Shown here piece by piece: positions 11,085 to 20,654 of a DNA stretch of 64,000 nt. Every line of letters starts with the position of its first letter. The stretch's first letter is position 1. This DNA comes from Deltaproteobacteria bacterium CG11_big_fil_rev_8_21_14_0_20_45_16 (GTDB lineage Bacteria; Bdellovibrionota; UBA2394). The notes below the pieces were generated by a model. It searched no databases. It worked only from the letters and a program-made list of their open reading frames with translations, and was not told the DNA's origin. The translations under genes were made by a program, and so were the position numbers. The stretch lies in the NCBI GenBank assembly GCA_002787535.1, contig PCXB01000004.1, positions 1 to 64,000 of the forward strand, in the 5' to 3' direction.

Positions 11085-12079
11085 AATACCTCGTCAAAGC
11101 TTACGTCACCGGTAACGGCGACTTGGTAAGCTGACACTCGCCTTTCGAAAAAGTTGGCAAGCTCTTGGGCATCTTGTAGAGCCATAAAATCAAATGGATT
11201 CTTGGAGCCATAATGCAAAGGAATGCCAAGACTTCGAAGACGCTGATCAGCGATAAACTGCAAATAGGTTCGCATATCTTTACTCGTCAAGCCCGCCACG
11301 CCTTCGCTCAAAAGATCGTGCGCAAAACCCATCTCACAGTCGATAGCTTCATCAACCATATTTACAATATTTTGCTCAAGCTCTGGCGTCCAAAGATCGG
11401 GCTCCTCCTCTTTGACAAATTCAATTACACGCATGGCGTAATCAATATGTGCGCTCTCATCACGGAAAACCCAGTTGGTTCCCGTTGCCAACCCATTCAA
11501 AAGACCTTTCGATCGCAAAAAATAAACATAGGCGAAGGCTGCAAAGAAAAACAGCCCTTCGATGCAAGAGGCGTAACAGATAAGATTTAATAAGAATTTT
11601 CGTCTTGCTTCCTTCGAATCCAATCGATCAAGCTCACTAATACTATCCATCCATTTGAAAGCGAAGTCCGCCTTTTGCTTAATCGACGGAATCGTATCAA
11701 TCGCCGAAAACGCATCGGCTCGCTCCTTGTGATCGGGAATATAAGTATCTAAAAGCGTCAAATAAAACTGAACATGAAGAGCTTCCTCATACAACTGCCG
11801 TGACATATAAAGCCGCGCCTCGGGTGAATTGATGTGCTTATACAAATTGAGAACGAGATTGTTAGACACGATTGAATCGCCAGTAGCAAAAAAGGCCACC
11901 AAACGTCGTATTAAATGTCGTTCTGAGCCGCTAAGCTTGCTGTTTAGATCAACAACATCGGAACTAAAATCTACCTCCTCAACCGTCCACGTATTTTTGA
12001 TCGCGTTACGATACATCTCGTAGAAATCAGGATACTTCATGGGTCGCAGGGTTAGATTGAGTCCGGGTTCTAAAATCAT
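11081..12079 (-). CDS. nrdB: ribonucleoside-diphosphate reductase, beta subunit
   Basis: RQLYEEALHVQFY, IEGLFFFAAFAYVYFLRSKG, NWVFRDESAHIDYAMRV are class I R2 metal-ligand motifs. Confidence 0.95.
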   Translation of the reverse strand: MILEPGLNLTLRPMKYPDFYEMYRNAIKNTWTVEEVDFSSDVVDLNSKLSGSERHLIRRLVAFFATGDSIVSNNLVLNLYKHINSPEARLYMSRQLYEEALHVQFYLTLLDTYIPDHKERADAFSAIDTIPSIKQKADFAFKWMDSISELDRLDSKEARRKFLLNLICYASCIEGLFFFAAFAYVYFLRSKGLLNGLATGTNWVFRDESAHIDYAMRVIEFVKEEEPDLWTPELEQNIVNMVDEAIDCEMGFAHDLLSEGVAGLTSKDMRTYLQFIADQRLRSLGIPLHYGSKNPFDFMALQDAQELANFFERRVSAYQVAVTGDVSFDEVF

Positions 12080-12129
12080 TATTTTCTCCTTATAGAAAAT
12101 TTCTCAAAGCCAATGTAGCGAATCAAGCC

Positions 12130-14541
12130 TTACTGACAAGCATCGCAAGTCTCGGGATTTTCGAGACTACAAGCCACGGCCTCTGCATCCTCAACCTGCT
12201 TCTTGCTTACGGAACTCGGTTCTTGAGTCGTAATCTGCTTAATTCGCGTCGCCGGTCGAGATCGAAGGTAGTAAGTTGTCTTCACCCCCTGCTTCCAAGC
12301 ATAAAAATACATTGATGAAAGCTTCCCAATATTGGGGCTCTCAATAAAGAGGTTCAAAGACTGGCTTTGATCAATATAAGGCCCTCTCCCTACAGCCATA
12401 TCAATCATGGCTTTTTGGGGAATCTCCCAAACTGTTCGATAAATCAGCTTCAAATCTTCTGGGATTTCATCAATTTTCTGGATAGAGCCTTCATACATTT
12501 TGAGTTTAGTTCGGATATCCTCCGTCCAGAGTCCTCGCTTTTTCAGTTCTGCCACCAAGTATCGATTCACCTGTAAAAACTCACCTGACAAAGTCTCGCG
12601 CTTAAACAAATTAGAGATTTGCGGTTCAATAGATTCATAACTACCTACGATCGAAGCGATGGTTGCCGTAGGTGCCACCGCAATCAATAGCGAGTTTCGA
12701 AGTCCGTGCTTTTTGATTCGGGCCTTAAGTTCTTTCCACGGAATATCATTGGATGGCTCGACTCCCCAAAGATCAAATTGTAGCTGACCTTGCGCCACTC
12801 GCGTCTCAGGATAGGCAGGATGCGGCCCATTTTTCTCAGCCAAATCACATGAAGTTTTAAGCGAATTAAAATAAATCACTTCTTGAATGCGTGTCGAAAG
12901 CTTTAAGGCCTCTTCCGAATCGAAAGGTAAATTCATCAAAAACAAGGTATCTTGCAAGCCCATCAAACCAAGACCAACGGGTCGCCATTTATGATTTGAA
13001 CTGCCAGCGCTATCGATAGGATAAAAATTAATATCGATGACTCGATCTAAATAGCGAACTGCCGTTTGAACGTTTTTGGCTAGTTTTTCCCAATCAAACT
13101 TTCCGTGATCTACATAACGAGCAAGATTGATGGATCCTAAATTACAAACTGCTGTCTCCGTCGCTGAAGTTACCTCCAAGATTTCTGTGCAAAGATTGGA
13201 CAGATGGACAACATTTCCTTTTAGAGCCGTTTGGTTGCATCGGGAATTTGAAGGGTCCTTAAAGGTCATCCAACCATTCCCGGTTTCAGCTAAAGTTTTC
13301 ATCATTCGGGCATAGAGATCGCGCGCCTTAACTTGTTTCTCGTATAAGCCATTGTTTTCAGCCTCTACATAGGCCGACTCAAAGTCATCTCCATAGGTGT
13401 CCGTAAAATGAGGAACTTCTTTAGGATCAAAAAGCGACCACTTCCCATCAGCCTCAACGCGCTTCATAAAGAGATCTGGAACCCAGTTAGCAAGATTCAA
13501 GTTAAAAGTACGCTGAGCTTCGTCACCAGTGTTTTCACGAAGCTCTAGAAATTCAAATATATCGGCATGCCAAGTTTCTAGATAAACGCAAGCTGCGCCC
13601 TTTCGCTTCCCGCCTTGATTGACGGCAGCCACAGATGAATCAAGCGTTTTGAGCCAAGGAACAATACCATTGGATTTTCCATTTGTTCCCTTGATTAAAG
13701 AGCCTCGACTACGCACTCGATGATAGGCCAGGCCAATCCCTCCTGCAAACTTGGAAAGCAACGCCACATCGGTATACTTTCCATAAATCGAAGCGAGATC
13801 ATCATCGGGCGAATCCAAAAGGTAACAAGACGAAAGTTGAGGCCTTAAAGTCCCCGAATTAAACAACGTCGGTGAACTTGGCATATATTCAAGAGTCGAA
13901 ATGAGTTTATAAAAATGGACGGCTTCCATGAGATTTTCGCTAAGGCCACAAGCCACTCGCATAAAAAAGTACTGTGGGTTTTCAATAACGTCCCGCGACT
14001 CAGGATTTTTTAATAGATAACGATCATAAAGAGTTCGTAAGCCAAAATACTCAAATAGATCGGTCCGAGAAGAGTCAATGGCTCGATCCAACTCTCGTGC
14101 ATGAGCCGCCACAAAAGCTGTCAGCTTGTCTGCCACCAATCCCATTTTGGAGCCTGCCAAAACCGAATGGGAAAACTTGGCGATACCTTGGGTGGCAACT
14201 TCTTCATCAATGAATTCAGCCAAAAGACGTGCGGCTAATTTAGAATACTTGGGCTCTTCAAATGTAAGCATCGAGGCCGTCTGAATACAAAGTCGATCCA
14301 ATTCAACAGTTGTCGTCCCATCATAAATCCCGCTAATCGCCTTGGTGGCTACCCTCATGGGGTCAACATTTTCTAAACCTCCGGCGCAGTTGGTTACGCG
14401 TGTCACGATTTTGTTCACATCCACCGGAACAAGTGATCCGTCTCTCTTTCGAACTCGCATTCGATGTGCGCCTGTATGAACTTCTCCACTGGAAGTTTTA
14501 GACACCGACGATTGAGAAGATAGGTTTTGTTGAATCTCCAT
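12130..14541 (-). CDS. nrdA: ribonucleoside-diphosphate reductase, alpha subunit
   Basis: ATP-cone MRVRKRDGSLVPVDVNKIVTRV; PSSPTLFNSGTLRPQLSSCYLL; NLCTEI; C-terminal CDAC. Confidence 0.96.
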   Translation of the reverse strand: MEIQQNLSSQSSVSKTSSGEVHTGAHRMRVRKRDGSLVPVDVNKIVTRVTNCAGGLENVDPMRVATKAISGIYDGTTTVELDRLCIQTASMLTFEEPKYSKLAARLLAEFIDEEVATQGIAKFSHSVLAGSKMGLVADKLTAFVAAHARELDRAIDSSRTDLFEYFGLRTLYDRYLLKNPESRDVIENPQYFFMRVACGLSENLMEAVHFYKLISTLEYMPSSPTLFNSGTLRPQLSSCYLLDSPDDDLASIYGKYTDVALLSKFAGGIGLAYHRVRSRGSLIKGTNGKSNGIVPWLKTLDSSVAAVNQGGKRKGAACVYLETWHADIFEFLELRENTGDEAQRTFNLNLANWVPDLFMKRVEADGKWSLFDPKEVPHFTDTYGDDFESAYVEAENNGLYEKQVKARDLYARMMKTLAETGNGWMTFKDPSNSRCNQTALKGNVVHLSNLCTEILEVTSATETAVCNLGSINLARYVDHGKFDWEKLAKNVQTAVRYLDRVIDINFYPIDSAGSSNHKWRPVGLGLMGLQDTLFLMNLPFDSEEALKLSTRIQEVIYFNSLKTSCDLAEKNGPHPAYPETRVAQGQLQFDLWGVEPSNDIPWKELKARIKKHGLRNSLLIAVAPTATIASIVGSYESIEPQISNLFKRETLSGEFLQVNRYLVAELKKRGLWTEDIRTKLKMYEGSIQKIDEIPEDLKLIYRTVWEIPQKAMIDMAVGRGPYIDQSQSLNLFIESPNIGKLSSMYFYAWKQGVKTTYYLRSRPATRIKQITTQEPSSVSKKQVEDAEAVACSLENPETCDACQ

Positions 14542-14712
14542 TTAGCCTCCTCATTATCTGAGTACTTTGTAGCCAAGATTTTGACCACAGCGTCCTGCTG
14601 ATCGCCACCAACCAGCAAAACCTTTGTTAACTGTACTAAACCCTCCCCGTCACATTAAGACAAATCTTAATGTGATTTTGTCGATAGTAGTTTTGAGCCT
14701 AGCGGCCCAAAC

Positions 14713-14772
14713 AAGGTGGATAAAAAAAAAGCTCCCGAATTCTCTTGATTCGAAAACTTCCTTATCCACCTT
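14713..14772. promoter_or_regulatory. inverted pair of DnaA-box-like sites upstream of nrdA
   Basis: AAGGTGGATAA (14713-14723) and its exact reverse complement TTATCCACCTT (14762-14772); TTATCCAC matches 8 of 9 of the DnaA box TTATCCACA. Confidence 0.45.
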
Positions 14773-14901
14773 CACATAAAAGGTTTTAGTTGAAATTCCC
14801 CTGCCGCCCTTTTGTCTGCTGTCGCAAACATATCGACTTACCTATAAGTTATCGTTCTGAGTTTCGGAGTGTCAATGCTGAACAGATTTTGAAAATCTTT
14901 T

Positions 14902-14926
14902 TTTACAAAAAATATTTTTTTGTAAA
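14902..14926. repeat. AT-rich palindrome upstream of nrdA
   Basis: TTTACAAAAAA-TAT-TTTTTTGTAAA, 11-bp perfect arms. Confidence 0.6.
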
Positions 14927-15098
14927 CTTGATGACCTAGTCCGCGGACAAGATTTGTGCCCGATAGTAACAATTTCGAAACAAAACAAATCACCGAGCAA
15001 CCTTTGGATAAGCTTACTCACATCGCGGCATTCGGATCAGTCAAAAGCTTCACGACGACCGCTGAAATTCACACCACGAAAAAAATTTAAATTTGAAA

Positions 15099-15278
15099 TT
15101 ATTTAATTTCTTTATGAAGAGTGTGGCGACGCAAGAAAGGATTATACATCTTCTTCTCAAGCCGATTGGGAATATTCGTAGGATTCTTCGTCGTTGTGTA
15201 TCGAGAAGTGGGTTTGCCTTCGGCCTTAGCTTCCGTGCATTCCAAAGTGATGATTCGCTTTTTGCCTTTCTTAGCCAT
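15099..15278 (-). CDS. rpmG: 50S ribosomal protein L33
   Basis: Manual translation of minus strand: [59 protein letters not shown]; 59 aa, apparently below the ORF-track length cutoff. Confidence 0.95.
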   Translation of the reverse strand: MAKKGKKRIITLECTEAKAEGKPTSRYTTTKNPTNIPNRLEKKMYNPFLRRHTLHKEIK

Positions 15279-15337
15279 GGAAAACAGAAACTAATAAGAG
15301 GTCACAAAAAAATCTAGATTTAAATGTCGCCAAAAAA

Positions 15338-16387
15338 TCAGCTCTCAATAGCGGCTTTAGCGCCTTCAAAAGCCGCCTTATGTCCCACTAAATGCGTTTG
15401 CTCGAACTCGCCTCTGGAAACCACGCAGTTTCTGCCCCGATTTTTGGCCTCATAGAGCGCCTCATCTGCCCATAAAATCAACTCTTGGGCTTCATCCGAG
15501 CATCCCGCAGGCAGAACACTGCTAAAACCCAAACTTGCGGTCACTTGAACATTATCAGTCTCTGAAACACGAATTTTGTGGTCGGAAATCCGCTTTCTAA
15601 GGCTTTCGGCTACGACTCGCGCCCCAGCCTCATCGGTATAGGGTAATAAAATGACAAACTCTTCGCCCCCGAGCCTCGCAACCATGTCGCCGGGGCGCTT
15701 TACTCCCTCTCGAAGGCTCTGAGCCACCTCCTGAAGGCACTCATCACCCGCCAAATGCCCATAAGTATCGTTAAAGACCTTGAAGTGATCGATGTCTAAT
15801 ATAATTAAACTGACCGCTCCGCCAGCACGTTTGGCGCGCTTCCATTCACTATCAAGAGAGGCTTCAAAGTAGCGTCGATTGGGAAGATTGGTAAGTGCAT
15901 CCGCATACGAAAGCTTTTCCCACTCCTTGTTCAAAGCGCGAAGCAAGCTCGTCATTTCGAATAGATCTTCTTGCCGCGATCGCGCCTCTTTCAACTCTTT
16001 GGCAAAACTCAAAATGGATTCGAGTCTGATCTTCCATTCAATCGGCCTCGAAGCACTGCTGATCCAGTCCACTGGAAACTGATGCTTCATCAAGCCCTCT
16101 ACCCACGGGCCCGGTTCAAAGCTCGAAATCAAAAATGGTAAGGAAGGATCTTTCATCGCCGCACGTAACTTGCGAATAAAAGATGTGGTATCAGTCTTCA
16201 AAAGCTGATCGCAAAGAATGATACATTCCGTTGGAAACCTCAAAATTTCGATGAGCTTTTCATAGGATGTCAAAATGTCATGAGATCGAAGTAGTTTGTG
16301 ATCTTTAAAACCAATCAGTCGGAGCTGGTCGGCTAAATTCGTATCTGCATCAATCAATAATAATCCCATGATTTCGACTGAGATCAT
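15338..16387 (-). CDS. diguanylate cyclase (GGDEF) with degenerate receiver-like N-terminus
   Basis: DALTNLPNRRYFEASL...LIILDIDHFKVFNDTYGHLAGDECL...MVARLGGEEFVILLP. Confidence 0.92.
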   Translation of the reverse strand: MISVEIMGLLLIDADTNLADQLRLIGFKDHKLLRSHDILTSYEKLIEILRFPTECIILCDQLLKTDTTSFIRKLRAAMKDPSLPFLISSFEPGPWVEGLMKHQFPVDWISSASRPIEWKIRLESILSFAKELKEARSRQEDLFEMTSLLRALNKEWEKLSYADALTNLPNRRYFEASLDSEWKRAKRAGGAVSLIILDIDHFKVFNDTYGHLAGDECLQEVAQSLREGVKRPGDMVARLGGEEFVILLPYTDEAGARVVAESLRKRISDHKIRVSETDNVQVTASLGFSSVLPAGCSDEAQELILWADEALYEAKNRGRNCVVSRGEFEQTHLVGHKAAFEGAKAAIES

Positions 16388-16404
16388 TTTTGCAAAAATA
16401 AAAA

Positions 16405-17793
16405 TTAAAAGCCAGCACGCTTCATCTCACCCCAAGATTTTGTCCCGGTGAATAACTTGATCATTCCTTTGAGACGAAACAAATTGCAAAGCTGCCGATA
16501 TCCTAAATGTTCCAAAATGGACGCAGCAAAAAGTCGAGTAAGATCGAAAAATTTTGGATATCGATGAAAGGCGCTTTCATCGATAAGCACAGCAATGAAG
16601 GAAAGCAGAATGCCATATAAAATATCGGCTGCTAGCAACAATACAAGCAATTCAGGATCAAGAAGAGAAAAAGCCATACCTATTATCATCAGACAGTAGC
16701 TAATGATCTCAATGAGCGGGCCCATAAACTCAACGATGGCAAAATACGGATAGCCAAGCATACCAGCCATGCCGTAGCGGGGATTAAAAAGAATTTTCCG
16801 ATGCGCCAGCAAACTTTCCGCCAATCCACGTTGCCATCGATCCCGTTGACGCGACAGGACGTTCAAGCTTTCGGGAACCTCCGTCCAACAGATGGGGTCA
16901 GGTACAAAGGCGACTCGGCAGTCTTCGCCTTTTTCAGCAAAATGCCGCCGAAGGCGGAGTACAAGCTCCATATCTTCGCCGACAGTGGACGCCTGATAAC
17001 CACCCGCCTGAATCACGGCTTCCTTTTGGAAAACCCCGAAAGCTCCACTGATAATAAGCATACTGTCCATACTGCTCCAACCGACCCGCCCAAAAAGAAA
17101 AGCTCGGAGATATTCGACGACCTGAATCAAGGGAAGTAATTGAAGAGGTAGCCTAGCACGGGTGACTCGCCCATACCTAACATCAGAGGAATTCACAGGT
17201 CGAATGCTTCCACCCGAAGCCACCGTCCCTTCGGATTCCGTAATAAAGGGAATGATAACTCTCAAAAGAGCGTCCGGCTCCAAAATGGAATCTGAATCAA
17301 CGGAGGCAAAATGTTCATAACGCGAGTATCCGATTCCCACATTGATGGAGTCAGCCTTTCCAGAGTTTGGCTTATCGATCACGAATAGATTCCGATGAAT
17401 TTGACTTTGATAAACCTGCTGTGCGGGTATCGACGCGAGTCGATCATCAAAAAATAAGTCTGTCGCTTCTAGCTTAAAACTTTCGATAAGCACTCTAAGC
17501 GTCCCATCTGTGGATCCGTCATTGACTATCCAAACATCGTGGCGAGGATAGTCGAGAGTCAAAAAAGACTGTGCGGCATGCACAATGCTCTTCTCTTCGT
17601 TAAACGCTGGAGCAATAAGACTCACCGGAGGGACAAACTGAAAACCATAGCGTCGCATGCTCTCGAGCATTGGCCCCGATCGAATAAGTCTTCTAATTTG
17701 AATAAATGACAATAACAAAAGAATAAGCGTCACGCTGTTGGCAAATAAAAAATAAACGATCAGGGCACTAATGATCCATTGAAAGAGACTCAT
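16405..17793 (-). CDS. glycosyltransferase family 2, membrane (PgaC/BcsA-like)
   Basis: VSLIAPAFNEEKSIVHAAQSFLTLDYP, VNDGSTDGT, DSDSILEPDAL, RQRDRWQRGL (QxxRW) plus TM segments. Confidence 0.92.
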   Translation of the reverse strand: MSLFQWIISALIVYFLFANSVTLILLLLSFIQIRRLIRSGPMLESMRRYGFQFVPPVSLIAPAFNEEKSIVHAAQSFLTLDYPRHDVWIVNDGSTDGTLRVLIESFKLEATDLFFDDRLASIPAQQVYQSQIHRNLFVIDKPNSGKADSINVGIGYSRYEHFASVDSDSILEPDALLRVIIPFITESEGTVASGGSIRPVNSSDVRYGRVTRARLPLQLLPLIQVVEYLRAFLFGRVGWSSMDSMLIISGAFGVFQKEAVIQAGGYQASTVGEDMELVLRLRRHFAEKGEDCRVAFVPDPICWTEVPESLNVLSRQRDRWQRGLAESLLAHRKILFNPRYGMAGMLGYPYFAIVEFMGPLIEIISYCLMIIGMAFSLLDPELLVLLLAADILYGILLSFIAVLIDESAFHRYPKFFDLTRLFAASILEHLGYRQLCNLFRLKGMIKLFTGTKSWGEMKRAGF

Positions 17794-18825
17794 CTAAAAA
17801 CCTCCCTTCATGGCATAATAAGCTGAGCGACGAACTCTATAGTCCGGATCCTCCATCGCTGTTGTCAATAGAGTGTCACCGGATTTGCCCATAATTCGAG
17901 CAACAGCCTCAACAGCTTCTGCGCGCACTTCTGCGACGGGATGTTGCAGCTGGAATTGAATGAGCTGCAAAGACTTCTGAGATCTAATCCGGCCAAGCGC
18001 CTTAATACTTTCCGCCGCCACAAGATCATTTGAACTTTTTATTAGGCCTAGCAGATAATCTTCAGCTCGTTCGACCTTAAGATCCCCCAAAGTACGAATA
18101 CAAAGACTTGCGATATAGGGATCATAGCAATCAAATAAATACTTTAGAATTTCATCTGAATTGTCGTAACCAAGATTACTTAGAATGCTCATAAAAACAT
18201 CTCGACGCGTTGGGGCTCGGCGACTTAACGCATCAAGAATATTTTTAATCTTATTGGGATACTGCAAGCGACTCAGAGCGCGCATGGCAGCAAGAGCAAC
18301 AATGTCGTGGTCATCTTCAATAAGTTGCTCGAGTCGTGGTATAGCGTCGTAGGTCGCCAAGCTTTCCAGGCGAATGACGGCGGGTAAGCGTTTCCACCAA
18401 AACCAGGATTTGGTTTGCCTTAAGTCTTCAGCGAGATAGCCAAGCTCTCTATAAAGACGCGAAAAAACTTCATGATCTCGCCCACTGAACCGGCTGCTTG
18501 TTTGCAGGAGTATTCGACGAATGAAGCCTCGACTCTCCCAAAATCCAAATTTTCGTTTTATCAAAGGGACGACGGTCCCCGGACTTTGAAATTTATCAAC
18601 ATTCTCAAAATAATAATCGATAAGAATTCGACGAATACGTTCTTCTCGCTGTTTATTCCTGATGCGACTAAATAATCGACGAACGCGTTGAAAGCCAACC
18701 AACCCGAGTAGAGAAACAATAATCACCAATTGAATACTAATGATTGATGCAACAACCATTGCTATCGGTTGTCTCGCAAAGAGAGCGGACAAATAAATGC
18801 CGATCTGGTGACCCATACCCCCCAA
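17794..18825 (-). CDS. HEAT-repeat membrane protein
   Basis: N-terminal TM, then repeats such as DLVAAESIKALGRIRSQKSLQLIQFQLQHPVAEVRAEAVEAVARI; abuts GT2 gene by 1 nt. Confidence 0.85.
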   Translation of the reverse strand: MGGMGHQIGIYLSALFARQPIAMVVASIISIQLVIIVSLLGLVGFQRVRRLFSRIRNKQREERIRRILIDYYFENVDKFQSPGTVVPLIKRKFGFWESRGFIRRILLQTSSRFSGRDHEVFSRLYRELGYLAEDLRQTKSWFWWKRLPAVIRLESLATYDAIPRLEQLIEDDHDIVALAAMRALSRLQYPNKIKNILDALSRRAPTRRDVFMSILSNLGYDNSDEILKYLFDCYDPYIASLCIRTLGDLKVERAEDYLLGLIKSSNDLVAAESIKALGRIRSQKSLQLIQFQLQHPVAEVRAEAVEAVARIMGKSGDTLLTTAMEDPDYRVRRSAYYAMKGGF

Positions 18826-19003
18826 AAAACTTCCAACTCCTATTCTATTTATATTGTAGCAATGTCCCGGCCTCTTGCGTTGAAGAAGAAAGTAGAGTCG
18901 TTTGGGATGCTTAGAGTAGAATCGACGCGCGGCAGCGCTCTGCCCGGACAGAGTTGAAATCCGAAATGAATTCCTAGGAGCTCATCAAAATGATTCTGAG
19001 CGA

Positions 19004-20293
19004 CTAAATTACCCGATAAGATACTTTGACGCTCAATTGCTCATCTGGAGGAAAGCCATCGAAGGCTCCTGGAAGCAGTTGAATTCGCTTTTGATCGATC
19101 ATTACTTGATAGTATTGAGGATCAACCGGAATATTATTAATTGTTACCTGAACTTCTGTTGGGGAGCAGATCAAATTTGTCCCTTGCTCAGAATAGATGA
19201 TTTGCTCTTGAAGTTGATCAAATAAGGGACCGTAGTCTTCTGAGCGTATATCGAAGAACGCTCCACCAGTACGCTTGGTCAACGCAAGATGCGCCGTACC
19301 AATCCTGTTGATTCCACCACCAGAAGTATCTCCGACAATAGAATAATACTTGTAACCGGCGTTGTTATCCAGGCTCGATATTACATCGGAAAACATCAAA
19401 TCAGTTATTTCGGGATAGGCGTTTTTATTGGGATCAGTGAAATCAAAATCGGCGCGATCGAAGGCCACATTCAAATCATCATCGGACAGAGTCACAACGT
19501 TAACAGTAATATCCGGCAAAAGAACCTGAGAAATGTCTTGGCCCAGAACCGCAGAAATACAGGCGGGAGTACCATTGAAATTCGATTGATAGTCCCGAGG
19601 GCGATAGTACTTTCCGGCGCCCTGACAATCACTAGGTTCTACAGGTAGTCCCACATAAGGAGTGTCCGCGGGAATTACATCGGGAAGCGTTTGAATAAAA
19701 TCAAATGGCATAAAGACTCTCGCAAAAGCCATATCCGCCCACTTTGACCACGTCTCCATTTCAAAATAGAAAACATCTGGATCAGCAATCTGCGGAGCAA
19801 ATGGATTGGCCCCGCCCCATCCTGATCGAATGGCGGCGCCATCTTTATCAAAGATCAAAAGCATCTTAAAATTTTCAGCTTGCGACAAAATTCCATCAAT
19901 AAAACCCTGAACTTCATTCACGACTTTAGCGATTTCGTTCGTCATTGAACCGCTATCATCAATTAAAAACACAACATTGGCGCCACTTACATAGTTTGGT
20001 GTTAGGAGAAAGGTTTCGTCCCTTTGCGTTCCAGGCGTACAATCTCCGCCACCCGATCCATCATCTGAACCGTCGCCCGATCCATCATCCACCGGAATTT
20101 TAAGTGGATCGGATCCAGTCTTTGTAGGATCTACATTAATTCCATCCGTAGTGTCAGCTGATACAGGTACAACTCGATTGACTCCAATATTTCCATTAGC
20201 ACAAGAAGCAAGCAAGGATCCCACTCCTAAGAGCAAAAAGCTCCGCTGAAACAACTTCAAAAGATAGTTTAAATTTTTCTTCCTTGTTCCCAT
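19004..20293 (-). CDS. VWA-domain lipoprotein (CglB-like adhesin candidate)
   Basis: Start at ATG 20293 with AGGAG upstream; lipobox LLAS|C; VWA MIDAS VVFLIDDSGSM; C-terminal beta-rich region. Confidence 0.8.
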   Translation of the reverse strand: MGTRKKNLNYLLKLFQRSFLLLGVGSLLASCANGNIGVNRVVPVSADTTDGINVDPTKTGSDPLKIPVDDGSGDGSDDGSGGGDCTPGTQRDETFLLTPNYVSGANVVFLIDDSGSMTNEIAKVVNEVQGFIDGILSQAENFKMLLIFDKDGAAIRSGWGGANPFAPQIADPDVFYFEMETWSKWADMAFARVFMPFDFIQTLPDVIPADTPYVGLPVEPSDCQGAGKYYRPRDYQSNFNGTPACISAVLGQDISQVLLPDITVNVVTLSDDDLNVAFDRADFDFTDPNKNAYPEITDLMFSDVISSLDNNAGYKYYSIVGDTSGGGINRIGTAHLALTKRTGGAFFDIRSEDYGPLFDQLQEQIIYSEQGTNLICSPTEVQVTINNIPVDPQYYQVMIDQKRIQLLPGAFDGFPPDEQLSVKVSYRVI

Positions 20294-20490
20294 ATACTTA
20301 CTCCTGAACATCCAACTCAATATTCCTGCAAGGGATATACCGCTTTTGCAAAAGTACAAAGAATTTCCATATACAGACGTTTCACTTAAATTCTGCATAG
20401 GTCGATAAGGCAAAAACGGGGCGAATGGCAAATTAAGCCAGACATTTCTGCCAGACTCTGGAGTATCCCCTAGGCAGTTTAGACGACATA

Positions 20491-20513
20491 AATTGTAAAC
20501 TATTTTTACAATT
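20491..20513. repeat. inverted repeat in divergent promoter region
   Basis: AATTGTAAA-CTATT-TTTACAATT, 9-bp perfect arms. Confidence 0.6.
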
Positions 20514-20559
20514 CAAGAAATTCAGGCGCTTAGACCATGAACGCCACTTCATAGATGTC

Positions 20560-20599
20560 TCGGTACGACTCTTGAATATTCGGTACGACTCTTGAATAT
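20560..20599 (+). repeat. perfect 20-bp tandem duplication in upstream region
   Basis: TCGGTACGACTCTTGAATAT x2, directly abutting. Confidence 0.95.
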
Positions 20600-20654
20600 A
20601 AGGAGGATGATCCCTTAAGGGGAATGACCAGTTTTTAATGAAAGGAATACTGAG

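Noticed and set aside
14880-14940. NrdR box in the nrdA upstream region
   Set aside because: Palindrome there does not fit the NrdR consensus; left as an unassigned operator-like repeat.
15093-15317. 74-aa plus-strand ORF
   Set aside because: It is antisense to rpmG; the minus strand encodes ribosomal protein L33.
20607-20618. AAGGAGG followed by ATG ATC CCT TAA (mini-ORF) upstream of the ExbB-like gene
   Set aside because: Spacing between SD and ATG is zero, so a leader peptide is not credible.
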